Of a stretch of DNA of 64,000 nt, positions 37,782-45,642 are shown piece by piece (positions within the stretch are counted from its first letter, which is position 1; the number at the start of each line of letters is the position of its first letter). The position numbers were made by a program, and so were the translations under genes. The stretch lies in NCBI RefSeq assembly GCF_001746295.1, contig NZ_MJAH01000013.1, forward strand, positions 143,874-207,873, given 5' to 3'. This stretch comes from Streptomyces sp. LUP47B. GTDB taxonomy: Bacteria; Actinomycetota; Actinomycetes; Streptomycetales; Streptomycetaceae. The notes under the pieces were generated by a model. The model was given only the letters and a program-made list of their open reading frames with translations, made no database searches and was not told the DNA's origin.

Positions 37782-38696
37782 ATGTCGAAGCACGACGGCA
37801 GGACCGAGATGGAGACCGGCGGGGTGGAGCACGCCGTGGAGCCGGCCCGCGTGCGCCAGCTCTGGCACCTGCTGGAACCTTTGCACGCGGTGCTCTACTA
37901 CGCGCCAGAGGTCTTCGAGGAGGCGGCAGCGCTCGGTTACGACACGAAGGAGCGCTGGCCGAGCTACTTCCCCCTGCGTGCCGCGCTGTTGGGGCCGGTC
38001 TGCGCCGAGCGGGTGGCGTCCGCCTTCTACAGCTTCAGCCCCCGTATGGTCGCCCAGCACATCGACTCCGCCTGGGTGACCGCCGAGCCCGGCGCGATCC
38101 TGGCGGCCAGGCTGCGGGGGATCGACCGGGCCTACCGCGCGATATTCGGTGACCGCGTCGACAGCCCCGAGCTGGTCGAGGCCGCCGCCCTCGCCCGGCG
38201 CGCGGCCGAGGCGGTGAACACCGCGGGCCGTCCGCTCGCCGCGGCCAACGCCGCGTCGGAATGGCCCGAGCCCCCTCACCTCCAGCTGTGGCAGGCGGCG
38301 ACGATCCTGCGCGAGCACCGCGGCGACGGCCACATAGCGGCCCTGCTCGTGGCCGGCCTCGACCCGGTCGAGTCGCTGGTCTCCTTCGCCGCGATCGGCG
38401 CCGCGTCCGTGGAACGCTTCGAGAGCCGAGGCTGGAGCGCGACGGAATGGGAGTCCGCGCGCGAGCGTCTGACGGCCCGTGGCCTGCTCGACGAGACCGG
38501 CGGGGCCACGGACGCCGGCCGAGACCTGCGCCACCGCGTGGAGCACCACACCGACCAACTCGCCGCCACCCCATGGCAGTTGCTGGGCACGGCCGACACG
38601 GCTCGACTCGCGGACCTGCTCGGCGACTTCTGGGTCGCGGTGCTGTCCTCCGGGCTGCTTCCGTCGGAGACGACTCTGGGTATCGGAAAGGTCTGA
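37782..38696 (+). CDS. SCO6745-like helix-turn-helix family protein
   Basis: 304 residues. All-helical with conserved blocks EPARVRQLWHLLEPLHAVLYYAPEV, YFPLRAALLGPVCAERVASAFYSFSP and HLQLWQAATILREHRGDGHIAALL, the pattern I recall for the actinobacterial SCO6745 family, whose role is not established (some members have been linked to secondary metabolism). ATG 37782 has GGGGAGG seven bases upstream. Divergent from the tetR gene and probably its target. Confidence 0.75.
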   Translation: MSKHDGRTEMETGGVEHAVEPARVRQLWHLLEPLHAVLYYAPEVFEEAAALGYDTKERWPSYFPLRAALLGPVCAERVASAFYSFSPRMVAQHIDSAWVTAEPGAILAARLRGIDRAYRAIFGDRVDSPELVEAAALARRAAEAVNTAGRPLAAANAASEWPEPPHLQLWQAATILREHRGDGHIAALLVAGLDPVESLVSFAAIGAASVERFESRGWSATEWESARERLTARGLLDETGGATDAGRDLRHRVEHHTDQLAATPWQLLGTADTARLADLLGDFWVAVLSSGLLPSETTLGIGKV

Positions 38697-38945
38697 CAGT
38701 GACAGACAGGACGGAGATGTCGTAGTCCCTGATGCCCCACATCGGGTCTGCCGCTCGTAGACCTCTCTCGGGCAAGTCGTCGCGGCGAAGTGCTCAGCAG
38801 GAACGGCCGGCCGGAGCTCAGGGTGCCGGCGTGACCTGCTGACCCACCGGAACGTCTGCGGCATGAGCTCGCATGGCCCCTTCCGGGACGTGAAGCCGCC
38901 CGCGGGAGACGAACCTCCGCGGACGGCCCTCGTCGTTCTTCGTCC

Positions 38946-39131
38946 CTACGGCTCTTCGGGCCTGTCGCGATCCATGCCGAGCGACCCCTCGACCTTCCGC
39001 TGTGCGTCGTCGACCTGGCTCTCGTACTTGTTGCCCGTCCTGTCGTTGGCCTTCCGTTCCGCCACGTCGGACATGTCCTTGGCCTTGTCCTGTGCTTGGC
39101 GGTTGCTCTTGAACCTGTCGAAGATGCCCAT
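38946..39131 (-). CDS. MT0933/Rv0909-like small antitoxin-type protein
   Basis: 61 residues, highly charged: MGIFDRFKSNRQAQDKAKD then a Lys/Asp/Glu-rich helix with DRTGNKYESQVDDAQRKVEG. The MG-[IL]-[LF]-D-[KR]-[FA] start and tGnKYe-qVd-aq-k motif match the MT0933/Rv0909 antitoxin-like family. ATG 39131 has AAGGAG seven bases upstream. No partner toxin gene is beside it, so its label as antitoxin is doubtful. The 250 bp to its left (38697-38945) hold nothing recognisable. Confidence 0.65.
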   Translation of the reverse strand: MGIFDRFKSNRQAQDKAKDMSDVAERKANDRTGNKYESQVDDAQRKVEGSLGMDRDRPEEP

Positions 39132-39324
39132 CCAGAGCTCCTTCCAGAGGTGACTCAGGAACGACGATACGGCCGATATGTCCGTGATGCCCATCCGGAA
39201 CAGTTGTGGTCTGGACCTCCTGAATGCCGCGGTGCGCCCGCTCGCTACGGTGTGCGCGAGGCCGTACGAGGGAAGGCGCTCCCTGCGGGGGCCGGACCGG
39301 GTTGCAAGGGGAGGGGCGCACGTG

Positions 39325-40047
39325 ATGCGTCTGAGGGGCGGGGCGACGGTCGCCGTCGTGCTGGTGTTCGCCGTGGCCGGGTGCAAGGCGGAGACGACCA
39401 CAGGGACCGGTGGGCCGGAGGAAACCGGGGGCGCGGGCGGTTCGGGCGCGGCCCTCACCGCCGCCGAGTCGCTCACCGTGAAGGGGCGGGCGCCCAAAAC
39501 GGGTTACGAGCGCGACAGGTTCGGCACCGCGTGGGCGGACACGGACTCGAACGACTGCGACACCCGCGACGACATACTCAAACGCGATCTCGAGGACGTG
39601 AAGTTCACCCGCGGGGACTGCAAGGTGTCCTACGGCGTGCTCGAGTCGGACCCGTACTCGGGCAAGGACGTGACCTACCGGCGTGGGCGCAGCCAGGTCG
39701 ACATAGACCACGTGGTCGCGCTCTCCGACGCCTGGCAGAAGGGGGCCAAGTACTGGGACCCCGGCAAGCGGATAGCTCTCGCCAACGACCCCCTCAACCT
39801 CCTCGCCGTCGACGCGAGCACCAACCGTTCCAAGGGGGACGGTGACACGGCGACCTGGCTGCCGCCGAACAAGGGGTACCGGTGCACGTATGTGGCCGCC
39901 CAGGTCGCCGTGAAGAAGAAGTACGACCTGTGGGTCACGGCCGCCGAGAAGTCCGCGATGAAGAAGGTCCTCTCGGGCTGCCCCGGCCAGAAGCTCCCGA
40001 CCGGCGGCAATCCGACGGCGGCACCGCCGCGGTTCCACGCGGACTGA
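39325..40047 (+). CDS. Secreted lipoprotein nuclease, HNH/DUF1524 family
   Basis: 240 residues. A lipoprotein signal peptide ends in the lipobox VAGC with Cys20. The mature domain has the HNH/DUF1524 motif DIDHVVALSDAWQKGAKYW (D128, H129), NDPLNLLAVDASTNRSKGD (the N/N/K part) and two further Cys. Homologues are annotated as HNH endonucleases; it should act at the outer face of the membrane. GTG 39322 is an alternative start; GAGGGG at 39311-39316 serves either. Monocistronic. Confidence 0.8.
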   Translation: MRLRGGATVAVVLVFAVAGCKAETTTGTGGPEETGGAGGSGAALTAAESLTVKGRAPKTGYERDRFGTAWADTDSNDCDTRDDILKRDLEDVKFTRGDCKVSYGVLESDPYSGKDVTYRRGRSQVDIDHVVALSDAWQKGAKYWDPGKRIALANDPLNLLAVDASTNRSKGDGDTATWLPPNKGYRCTYVAAQVAVKKKYDLWVTAAEKSAMKKVLSGCPGQKLPTGGNPTAAPPRFHAD

Positions 40048-40175
40048 GGGCTCGCACCGACCGTATGCCTCGGGGTTCGCGGGCCCTCCCCCCAGGGCTC
40101 GCGCCGAGCGGTCGTGGGCCGGGGCGGGCGGGAAATGCGCTTTCCGGTGGGCGGTCCCGCGCCTACGGTGATCGC

Positions 40176-40919
40176 ATGGAGCTGAAGGTGTCGAGTCTCG
40201 CCGAGCGACCCGAGATGCGGGAGCGCGTGCTCGGCATGGCCAACAGCTGGCCGGAGTTCGTGACCGAGGACCCCGTGGGCAACGCCCACTACGGACGGAT
40301 CTCCGGCGAACTCCCCGAGCACGTGCTGTTCGCCGAGGACGAGCGGGGCGAGATCGTCGCGCACGCCCACAGCGTCCCCTTCGCCCTGCACCCCGAGGAC
40401 CGCGGCGAACTGCCCGCCCGGGGCTGGGACGAGGTGCTGGTGTGGGCGTTCGACGATCTGCGTCGTGGCGTACGGCCCGACACGGTCAGCGCGATCTCGG
40501 TCGTCGTCGACCCGCGCCTGCAGGGCCACGGCCTGTCCGCCCGGATGCTCGCGGCGATGCGTGACAACGCCCGCGCCCACGGCTTCAGCGAGGTCGTCGC
40601 GCCGGTCCGCCCCAGTGCCAAGCACCTGGAACCGCACACGCCGATCCAGGAGTACGCCCACCGGGTGCGCCCCGACGGTCTGCCGTACGACCCCTGGCTG
40701 CGCGTCCACGCCCGGGCCGGCGGCGTCGTCCACGCGGTGGCGCCGGCCTCCATGACGGTGTCCGGTTCGCTGGAGCAGTGGCGCCGTTGGACCGGACTGC
40801 CCTTCGACACCCAGGGCGACGTCGAGGTGCCCGGGGCGCTGGTGCCGGTGCGGTGCGAGCCGGAGCGCGGGTACGCGGTGTACGTCGAGCCCAACGTGTG
40901 GATGCGGCACGCCCTTTGA
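40176..40919 (+). CDS. GNAT family N-acetyltransferase
   Basis: 247 residues. Motif A is SVVVDPRLQGHGLSARMLAAMRDNARAHGF, with the pantetheine-loop pattern QGHGLS. The remainder (WPEFVTEDPVGNAHYG at the N terminus, long C-terminal extension) fits a small actinobacterial subgroup; substrate unknown. TACGGT at 40164-40169 is six bases ahead of the ATG and there is no ribosome-binding site, so a leaderless message is likely. Its stop codon lies in the loop of its own terminator. Confidence 0.8.
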   Translation: MELKVSSLAERPEMRERVLGMANSWPEFVTEDPVGNAHYGRISGELPEHVLFAEDERGEIVAHAHSVPFALHPEDRGELPARGWDEVLVWAFDDLRRGVRPDTVSAISVVVDPRLQGHGLSARMLAAMRDNARAHGFSEVVAPVRPSAKHLEPHTPIQEYAHRVRPDGLPYDPWLRVHARAGGVVHAVAPASMTVSGSLEQWRRWTGLPFDTQGDVEVPGALVPVRCEPERGYAVYVEPNVWMRHAL

Positions 40920-40932
40920 GCGTGCCGCATCC
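40900..40932. terminator. Terminator with the GNAT stop codon in its loop
   Basis: GGATGCGGCACGC (40900-40912) and GCGTGCCGCATCC (40920-40932) form a perfect 13-bp stem; the 7-base loop contains TGA 40917-40919, the stop of the acetyltransferase. It also faces the opposing lipoprotein gene ending at 40957. Confidence 0.85.
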
Positions 40933-40956
40933 TGGGGCGCCGCGTCCCGGCGTGGC

Positions 40957-41751
40957 TCAGCCGCCGAGAGCGTCGAGGTCCACGATCTCGCCGGCCGGCT
41001 TCCGCGCCGGAACCGGTTCGTCGAAGTCGCTGAAGGTGACCGACCCCTGGTCCGCTCCGGCCGTGCTGTCGATCCGCAGCAGATACGGCTTGCCCTCGGT
41101 GGCGACATACAGCGTGTAGCGGTCCTTGCCGTCCTTCTCGTGCAGGGTGATCGCCGGCACCCCGTCGACGGTGGCCGTCCTGCCGCGGCTCGCGTCGGAG
41201 TTGCTGTCCTCGGCGCCGTCGAGTACCGCGCCCAGATCGCAGAAGCCCTCGAAGTCCTTCGCGTCCTGACCTGTCGCCTTCGTCTTGGTCCACTTGCCGG
41301 CCAGCATGGCCACGGCCGCGTCGGTGTCGGCCTTCGACTCTCCCTCGCTCTGCTCACGCAGGAGCGCCTCGTCGAACTTCATGTACACGATGTCGCCGGT
41401 CTTGATCAGGTCGGCCTTGCCCTTGCCGCCCATGCCGACGGTACCGGCGCACTCGCCCCTCTTGTTCAGCAGGACGTCGAGGCTGATGGTGCCGCCGCTC
41501 TCGTCATCGGGGATGGCGCCCTTCATCCGCAGCGAAGAGGCTCCGGTCGTCGCCTTTATGGTCCGGTCGGCTATCTCGCCGCCGGTCAGCCCGGCGAACG
41601 GTTCCTTCTTCGCGGCCGACTTGCCCGGCTCGGCGGATGCGCTGGACGCGCTCGTCCTGCTGTCCGCCTTGTCCTGGCCCGGCTGGCAGCCGGTGAGTCC
41701 TGCGGTGGCCGCGGCGGCGATGCAGAGCGCGGCAAGTGCGGTACGACGCAT
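40957..41751 (-). CDS. Putative lipoprotein
   Basis: 264 residues. Signal peptide with lipobox LTGC (Cys22), a Ser/Lys-rich linker (about 25-50), then a beta-rich domain with AGLTGGEIADRTIKATTGASSLRMKG and GKADLIKTGDIVYMKFDEALLREQ, resembling LppX/LprG-like lipid-binding lipoproteins in general layout. Two Cys (GECAG and GFCDLG) may form a disulfide. Followed on the same strand by nothing; the upstream gene on that strand is the duplicated-domain protein. Function unknown. Confidence 0.75.
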   Translation of the reverse strand: MRRTALAALCIAAAATAGLTGCQPGQDKADSRTSASSASAEPGKSAAKKEPFAGLTGGEIADRTIKATTGASSLRMKGAIPDDESGGTISLDVLLNKRGECAGTVGMGGKGKADLIKTGDIVYMKFDEALLREQSEGESKADTDAAVAMLAGKWTKTKATGQDAKDFEGFCDLGAVLDGAEDSNSDASRGRTATVDGVPAITLHEKDGKDRYTLYVATEGKPYLLRIDSTAGADQGSVTFSDFDEPVPARKPAGEIVDLDALGG

Positions 41752-41852
41752 GGTGATTCCTTGGTGGGGATGCGGTGAGGTGATGAGGTGCGGGGGTGCG
41801 TGGGGCGCGCCCCCGGTGGTGAGTGAAAGCAGACGGAAGCGGACCGGCCGGC

Positions 41853-42560
41853 TCAGCCGGTCTTCTTCCAGTCCTTGCAGCCGTTCGTCTTGAAGTAGGC
41901 GTCCGAGACGCTGATCCTGACGACGGCCGTGCCGTTGACGTTGTCGTTCGCGAGGATCGACTCGATGCCGTGCTCGGCGTTCTTGGTGCGCTCCCAGTAG
42001 CAGGAGTCGTCGGTGTTGCCGGTGGACTTGTAGGTGCCCGGGGCGATGCCGGCGCCGACTGCGAACATTCCGCCGTCACCGGACATCCGGGTGGCGGGGG
42101 AGCCCTTCGCCTTCTCGTCGACGGCCTCCCAGTCGTTGCAGTCGCTCGACTTGAAGAGCTTGTCGGTGGCCTTGACGGTGACGTAACTGGTGCCGGTGAC
42201 ATTGTCGTTGGCCAGCAGCGAGTCCATCTCGCCCGAGGCGTCCTTGGCCCGCTCCCAGTAGCACATGCCGTCGTCGTTGCCGGTGGTGCGATACGTGCCG
42301 GGCTTGATGTCCGAACCGACCTGGAAGTCGCCGTCCCCCGCGAACGCGGCCTTCTTCTCGGCGACCTCGGCCTTGTCGGTGTCCTTGGTGTCCTTGGTGC
42401 TCGTCCTGCCCCTGGCCTCCCGCTCCGCGGATGCCGAAGACCCCTTGCCGGTGCCGCCGGAGGTGCCGCCGTCTCCGTTGTCCCCGGCGTTCGCCGAGAC
42501 GACTCCGATGACCACGACCCCCACCACCGCGCCCAGCGCGACCTTGCCCTTCATGCCCAT
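41853..42560 (-). CDS. Exported protein with two tandem copies of a 70-residue domain
   Basis: 235 residues. N-terminal hydrophobic segment (about 4-22) serves as signal anchor; then a charged, Thr/Lys/Asp-rich linker; then two homologous repeats, each with PGTY(R/K)(T/S)TGN, MCYWER or SCYWER, LANDNV and a final DW. Cys in each repeat are spaced alike (CYWER...CNDW / CYWER...CKDW), suggesting one disulfide per domain. ATG 42560 has GGAGGGGG nine bases upstream. I do not know the function. Confidence 0.75.
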   Translation of the reverse strand: MGMKGKVALGAVVGVVVIGVVSANAGDNGDGGTSGGTGKGSSASAEREARGRTSTKDTKDTDKAEVAEKKAAFAGDGDFQVGSDIKPGTYRTTGNDDGMCYWERAKDASGEMDSLLANDNVTGTSYVTVKATDKLFKSSDCNDWEAVDEKAKGSPATRMSGDGGMFAVGAGIAPGTYKSTGNTDDSCYWERTKNAEHGIESILANDNVNGTAVVRISVSDAYFKTNGCKDWKKTG

Positions 42561-42773
42561 GGCTGTATCCCCCTCCGGACGCGACGACCACCGTTGCTCG
42601 GCGGTCTCCTCGTTCGCTGGGTCAATAAGAACAGAGCCTGTGAACCGAGTCAACACGATTCACAATGTCATTGGTGTACACGGTCGTGAAGGGGTAGATC
42701 TTGCGTACATCGGTATGCTCGGCGTCACACGCGTGGCGCAGGGCTGGTGCGGTACGACGAGGGGAGCGGGCGG

Positions 42774-44969
42774 GTGCAGGACAACGCGACTGAGGTGACC
42801 GCCGCGGGTATCGCACGGCTGGCCGGCGTGGGCCGCGCGGCCGTCAGCAACTGGCGCCGTCGGCACGCCGACTTCCCGAGGCCGGTCGGCGGCACCGAGA
42901 CCAGTCCGTCCTTCGCGCTCGCCGAGGTCGAGTCCTGGCTGCGCAAGCAGGGAAAACTCGCTGAGGTCCCCTTGCGGGAACGCGTCTGGCAGCAGCTCTC
43001 CGGCCACCCCGAGGGCCCGGTCACGGCACTCACCCACGCGGGCTGCCTCCTGCTGCTGATCCACGACCGCCCGACGGTCTGGCTGGAGGTGGGCGCCGGC
43101 TCCGACGAGCGCCTCTCGGAGATGCTGCCGGGGGCGCTGCGGGAGGTGTTCACACCACGATTCGGACCCGAGTCGGCCAGGAACACTCCGCCCGCTGTGA
43201 ACACTCCGCCCGCCGTGAACACCCCGAACGCCATGAACACCGCGGAGGTCGTGAATCCCGCACCCCCCGCCTCCGATGCTTACACCTCCTCTCGTGTTCA
43301 CACCTCCCCTGGTGTTCACGCCGCCGCCGCTGTGCGCACCCACCCCGCCCTCCACCTCCCCACCAGCCCGGAACTCCTCCCCTCCGCCCCCCTCCTGCGA
43401 GGCGTCGCCGAGCTGGCCGCGGAGCTGGGCGCCCGGCAGACCTTCGAGTTCCTGCTCGGCCGGCACCTCGACGCCAACCCGCGCCAGTACACGCTCACCC
43501 CCGCCGACCTGGCCGCTCTCATGGCCGACCTCGCCGGCCCCGCCCGTACCGTCCTCGACCCGGCCTGCGGCACCGGCGCCCTTCTGCGAGCCGCCGCCAC
43601 CCGCCCCGACCAGGAGCTCTACGCCCAGGACAGCGCCCCCGAACTCGCCGCGCTCACCACGCTCCGGCTTGCCCTGCAGACCTGGTCCACCGTGCGCGGT
43701 GCGGTCGGCGACAGCCTGCGCGCCGACGCCCACCCGCGGCTGCGCGCCGACGCCGTCCTGTGCCACCCGCCGTTCAACGAGCGCAACTGGGGCCACGACG
43801 AACTCGCCTACGACCCCCGCTGGGAGTACGGCTTCCCGGCCCGCACCGAGTCCGAGCTCGCCTGGGTCCAGCACGCGCTCGCCCGCCTCAAGGACGACGG
43901 CGCCGGCGTCCTGCTCATGCCGCCCGCCGCCGCCTCCCGCCGCTCCGGCCGCCGTATCCGCGCCGACCTGCTGCGCCGCGGTGCCCTGCGCGCCGTGATC
44001 GCCCTGCCGGTCGGGGCGGCACCGCCGTACAACATCCCGCTGCACCTGTGGGTGCTGCGCCGCCCGGAGAAGGCGCCCGCGCAGCCGGAGGTGCTCCTCG
44101 TCGACGTGGGACAGTTCGCCGGGGAGGGGCGCGGCGGGCCGGACTGGCGGGCCGTGCGCGAGGCCGTTCTCGACGCCTGGCAGGCCTTCGGGCGGCCCGG
44201 CCGCTTCGCCGAACGGCCCGGACTGGCCCGCGCGCTGCCCGTCATCGAACTCCTCGACGACGACGTGGACGTCTCTCCCGCCCGCCACCTGCCACCCCCC
44301 ACGGCGGCCGGCGGCGCCGAACAGCTCACGGCCGTGCGCGAACACCTGGGCGAGACCCTGCGCCTGACCGCCGACCTCACCCCGCCGCGCGCCGACGCCG
44401 CACACCCCGCGCGGTGGCCGCTCACCACGATCGGCGAACTCGCGCGCGGAGGAGCCCTGATGCTGCGCACGGGCGGAAACGGCGGCCACGCACGCGTGCC
44501 CGTGCTCACCGACCACGACGTCCTCTTCGGGGCCGACCCTTCCGGGACGCTTCCCGAGAGCCAGGAGGAGGCCGTACTGACCGAACCGGGCGACGTCGTC
44601 GTACCGGTGCTGGGCGGGGGCTCGGTGGCGCGCGTGATCGACGCGACGACCGCGGGCGCCGCCCTGGGGCGCAACCTCGTGCTGCTGCGCCCCGATCCGG
44701 CGGCGCTCGACCCGTGGTTCCTGGCCGGCTTCCTGCGCGGCACCGCCAACAACCGTCAGGCCAGCAGCTATGCCTCCACCGCGACCCGCCTGGACGTGCG
44801 CAGGCTCCAGTTGCCCAGGCTCCCGCTCGACGAGCAACGGCGCTACGGCGAACGCTTCCGCGCGCTCGACGAGTTCGAGCGGGCGCTCAGGCACGCGGGC
44901 CGGCTCGGAGAGCAGCTCGTGCGCGGGATGTACGACGGGCTCACCGACGGAACGGTCGCGCCCGACTGA
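42774..44969 (+). CDS. HTH - N6-adenine DNA methylase - specificity-domain fusion, orphan
   Basis: 731 residues. N terminus has a helix-turn-helix, TAAGIARLAGVGRAAVSNWRRRHADFPRPV (about 8-37). A low-complexity Val-Asn-Thr-Pro linker follows (about 140-195). The N6_Mtase domain has motif I LDPACGTGALLRAAA (about 261-275) and motif IV as CHPPF (330-334), where most enzymes have NPPY/F. The C terminus (about 545-725) looks like half a type I HsdS specificity subunit (WPLTTIGELARGG, GRNLVLLRPD, LPLDEQRRYGERF). No restriction gene is adjacent. GTG 42774 has GAGGGGAG seven bases upstream. Confidence 0.8.
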   Translation: MQDNATEVTAAGIARLAGVGRAAVSNWRRRHADFPRPVGGTETSPSFALAEVESWLRKQGKLAEVPLRERVWQQLSGHPEGPVTALTHAGCLLLLIHDRPTVWLEVGAGSDERLSEMLPGALREVFTPRFGPESARNTPPAVNTPPAVNTPNAMNTAEVVNPAPPASDAYTSSRVHTSPGVHAAAAVRTHPALHLPTSPELLPSAPLLRGVAELAAELGARQTFEFLLGRHLDANPRQYTLTPADLAALMADLAGPARTVLDPACGTGALLRAAATRPDQELYAQDSAPELAALTTLRLALQTWSTVRGAVGDSLRADAHPRLRADAVLCHPPFNERNWGHDELAYDPRWEYGFPARTESELAWVQHALARLKDDGAGVLLMPPAAASRRSGRRIRADLLRRGALRAVIALPVGAAPPYNIPLHLWVLRRPEKAPAQPEVLLVDVGQFAGEGRGGPDWRAVREAVLDAWQAFGRPGRFAERPGLARALPVIELLDDDVDVSPARHLPPPTAAGGAEQLTAVREHLGETLRLTADLTPPRADAAHPARWPLTTIGELARGGALMLRTGGNGGHARVPVLTDHDVLFGADPSGTLPESQEEAVLTEPGDVVVPVLGGGSVARVIDATTAGAALGRNLVLLRPDPAALDPWFLAGFLRGTANNRQASSYASTATRLDVRRLQLPRLPLDEQRRYGERFRALDEFERALRHAGRLGEQLVRGMYDGLTDGTVAPD
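43146..43319 (+). repeat. GTGAACAC/GTGTTCAC repeats in the methylase linker
   Basis: GTGTTCAC occurs at 43146, 43294 and 43312; its complement GTGAACAC at 43197 and 43215, with variants ATGAACAC at 43233 and GTGAATCC at 43251. Spacing is 18 bp within each group, six codons, encoding VNTPPA-like repeats. Could be simple coding slippage or internal binding sites. Confidence 0.6.
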
Positions 44970-45063
44970 TCAGGTCGACAACGGTTCGGTACAACCCGTG
45001 ACCTGTTGTCGGTATCGGCCTATACGCTCGAACCCCACATCGAATCCCGGTTCAGGAGCGTTC

Positions 45064-45642
45064 ATGTACGGCCACGGCGCGGCGCCGCCCGCCCGCGACT
45101 CGGGCACGGTCATCACCCTGCGCGTGGTGCTCGCCGCCGTCGGTTTCCTTTCGTGCGGCCTGCTCGCCTGCGCACCGCTGTTCCGGATCGCGTTCCTGCG
45201 CGGCCGGACGGTCGACTGGGTGCTGGCCTGGGCCGGCCTGCCGCTGTCCATCGCGTGCTTCGCGGTGGTCGGCTCGCTGCCGGAGAGCGACCCCCGGACC
45301 GATGTCGCCATGTCGCTGGTCCTGCTCTTCGGTCTCTTCAGCAGCGTGTACTTCGTGGTGATGGACATCCGGGTGCACCAGCAGAGGCGGTTCGCCGGCT
45401 TCCCGCCGCCCCAGGGCCCGACCGTCCACACCGGCTACGGCTACCCGCAGCCGACACCGCCGTACCCGCCCACGCACCAGCCGCAGCCGCCGGCTCCTGC
45501 GGTCCCCGCCCCTGGTGTCGTACCGCCCCCGCCCCCGCAGCGCCCCGCGCCCGCCCGCATCGACCAGGTGCGCGCCGAACTCGACGAGCTCAGCGACTAC
45601 CTGCGCAAGCACGACGGCGGCAGCACCGAGAGCGGCAGGTGA
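45064..45642 (+). CDS. Membrane protein with Pro-rich tail, kinase operon partner
   Basis: 192 residues. Three hydrophobic segments (about 17-40, 54-73 and 82-100) are followed by a cytoplasmic Pro/Tyr/Gln-rich tail (TGYGYPQPTPPYPPTHQ...) and a short C-terminal helix RIDQVRAELDELSDYLRKH. ATG 45064 has CAGGAGC upstream. The stop overlaps the kinase start by four bases (GTGA), so the protein is made with the kinase and may anchor or be phosphorylated by it; this is inference. Confidence 0.75.
   Translation: MYGHGAAPPARDSGTVITLRVVLAAVGFLSCGLLACAPLFRIAFLRGRTVDWVLAWAGLPLSIACFAVVGSLPESDPRTDVAMSLVLLFGLFSSVYFVVMDIRVHQQRRFAGFPPPQGPTVHTGYGYPQPTPPYPPTHQPQPPAPAVPAPGVVPPPPPQRPAPARIDQVRAELDELSDYLRKHDGGSTESGR

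Noticed and set aside
43197..43319. 18-bp repeats as CRISPR or integration-site repeats
   Set aside because: They are in-frame coding repeats with no spacers and no integrase nearby.
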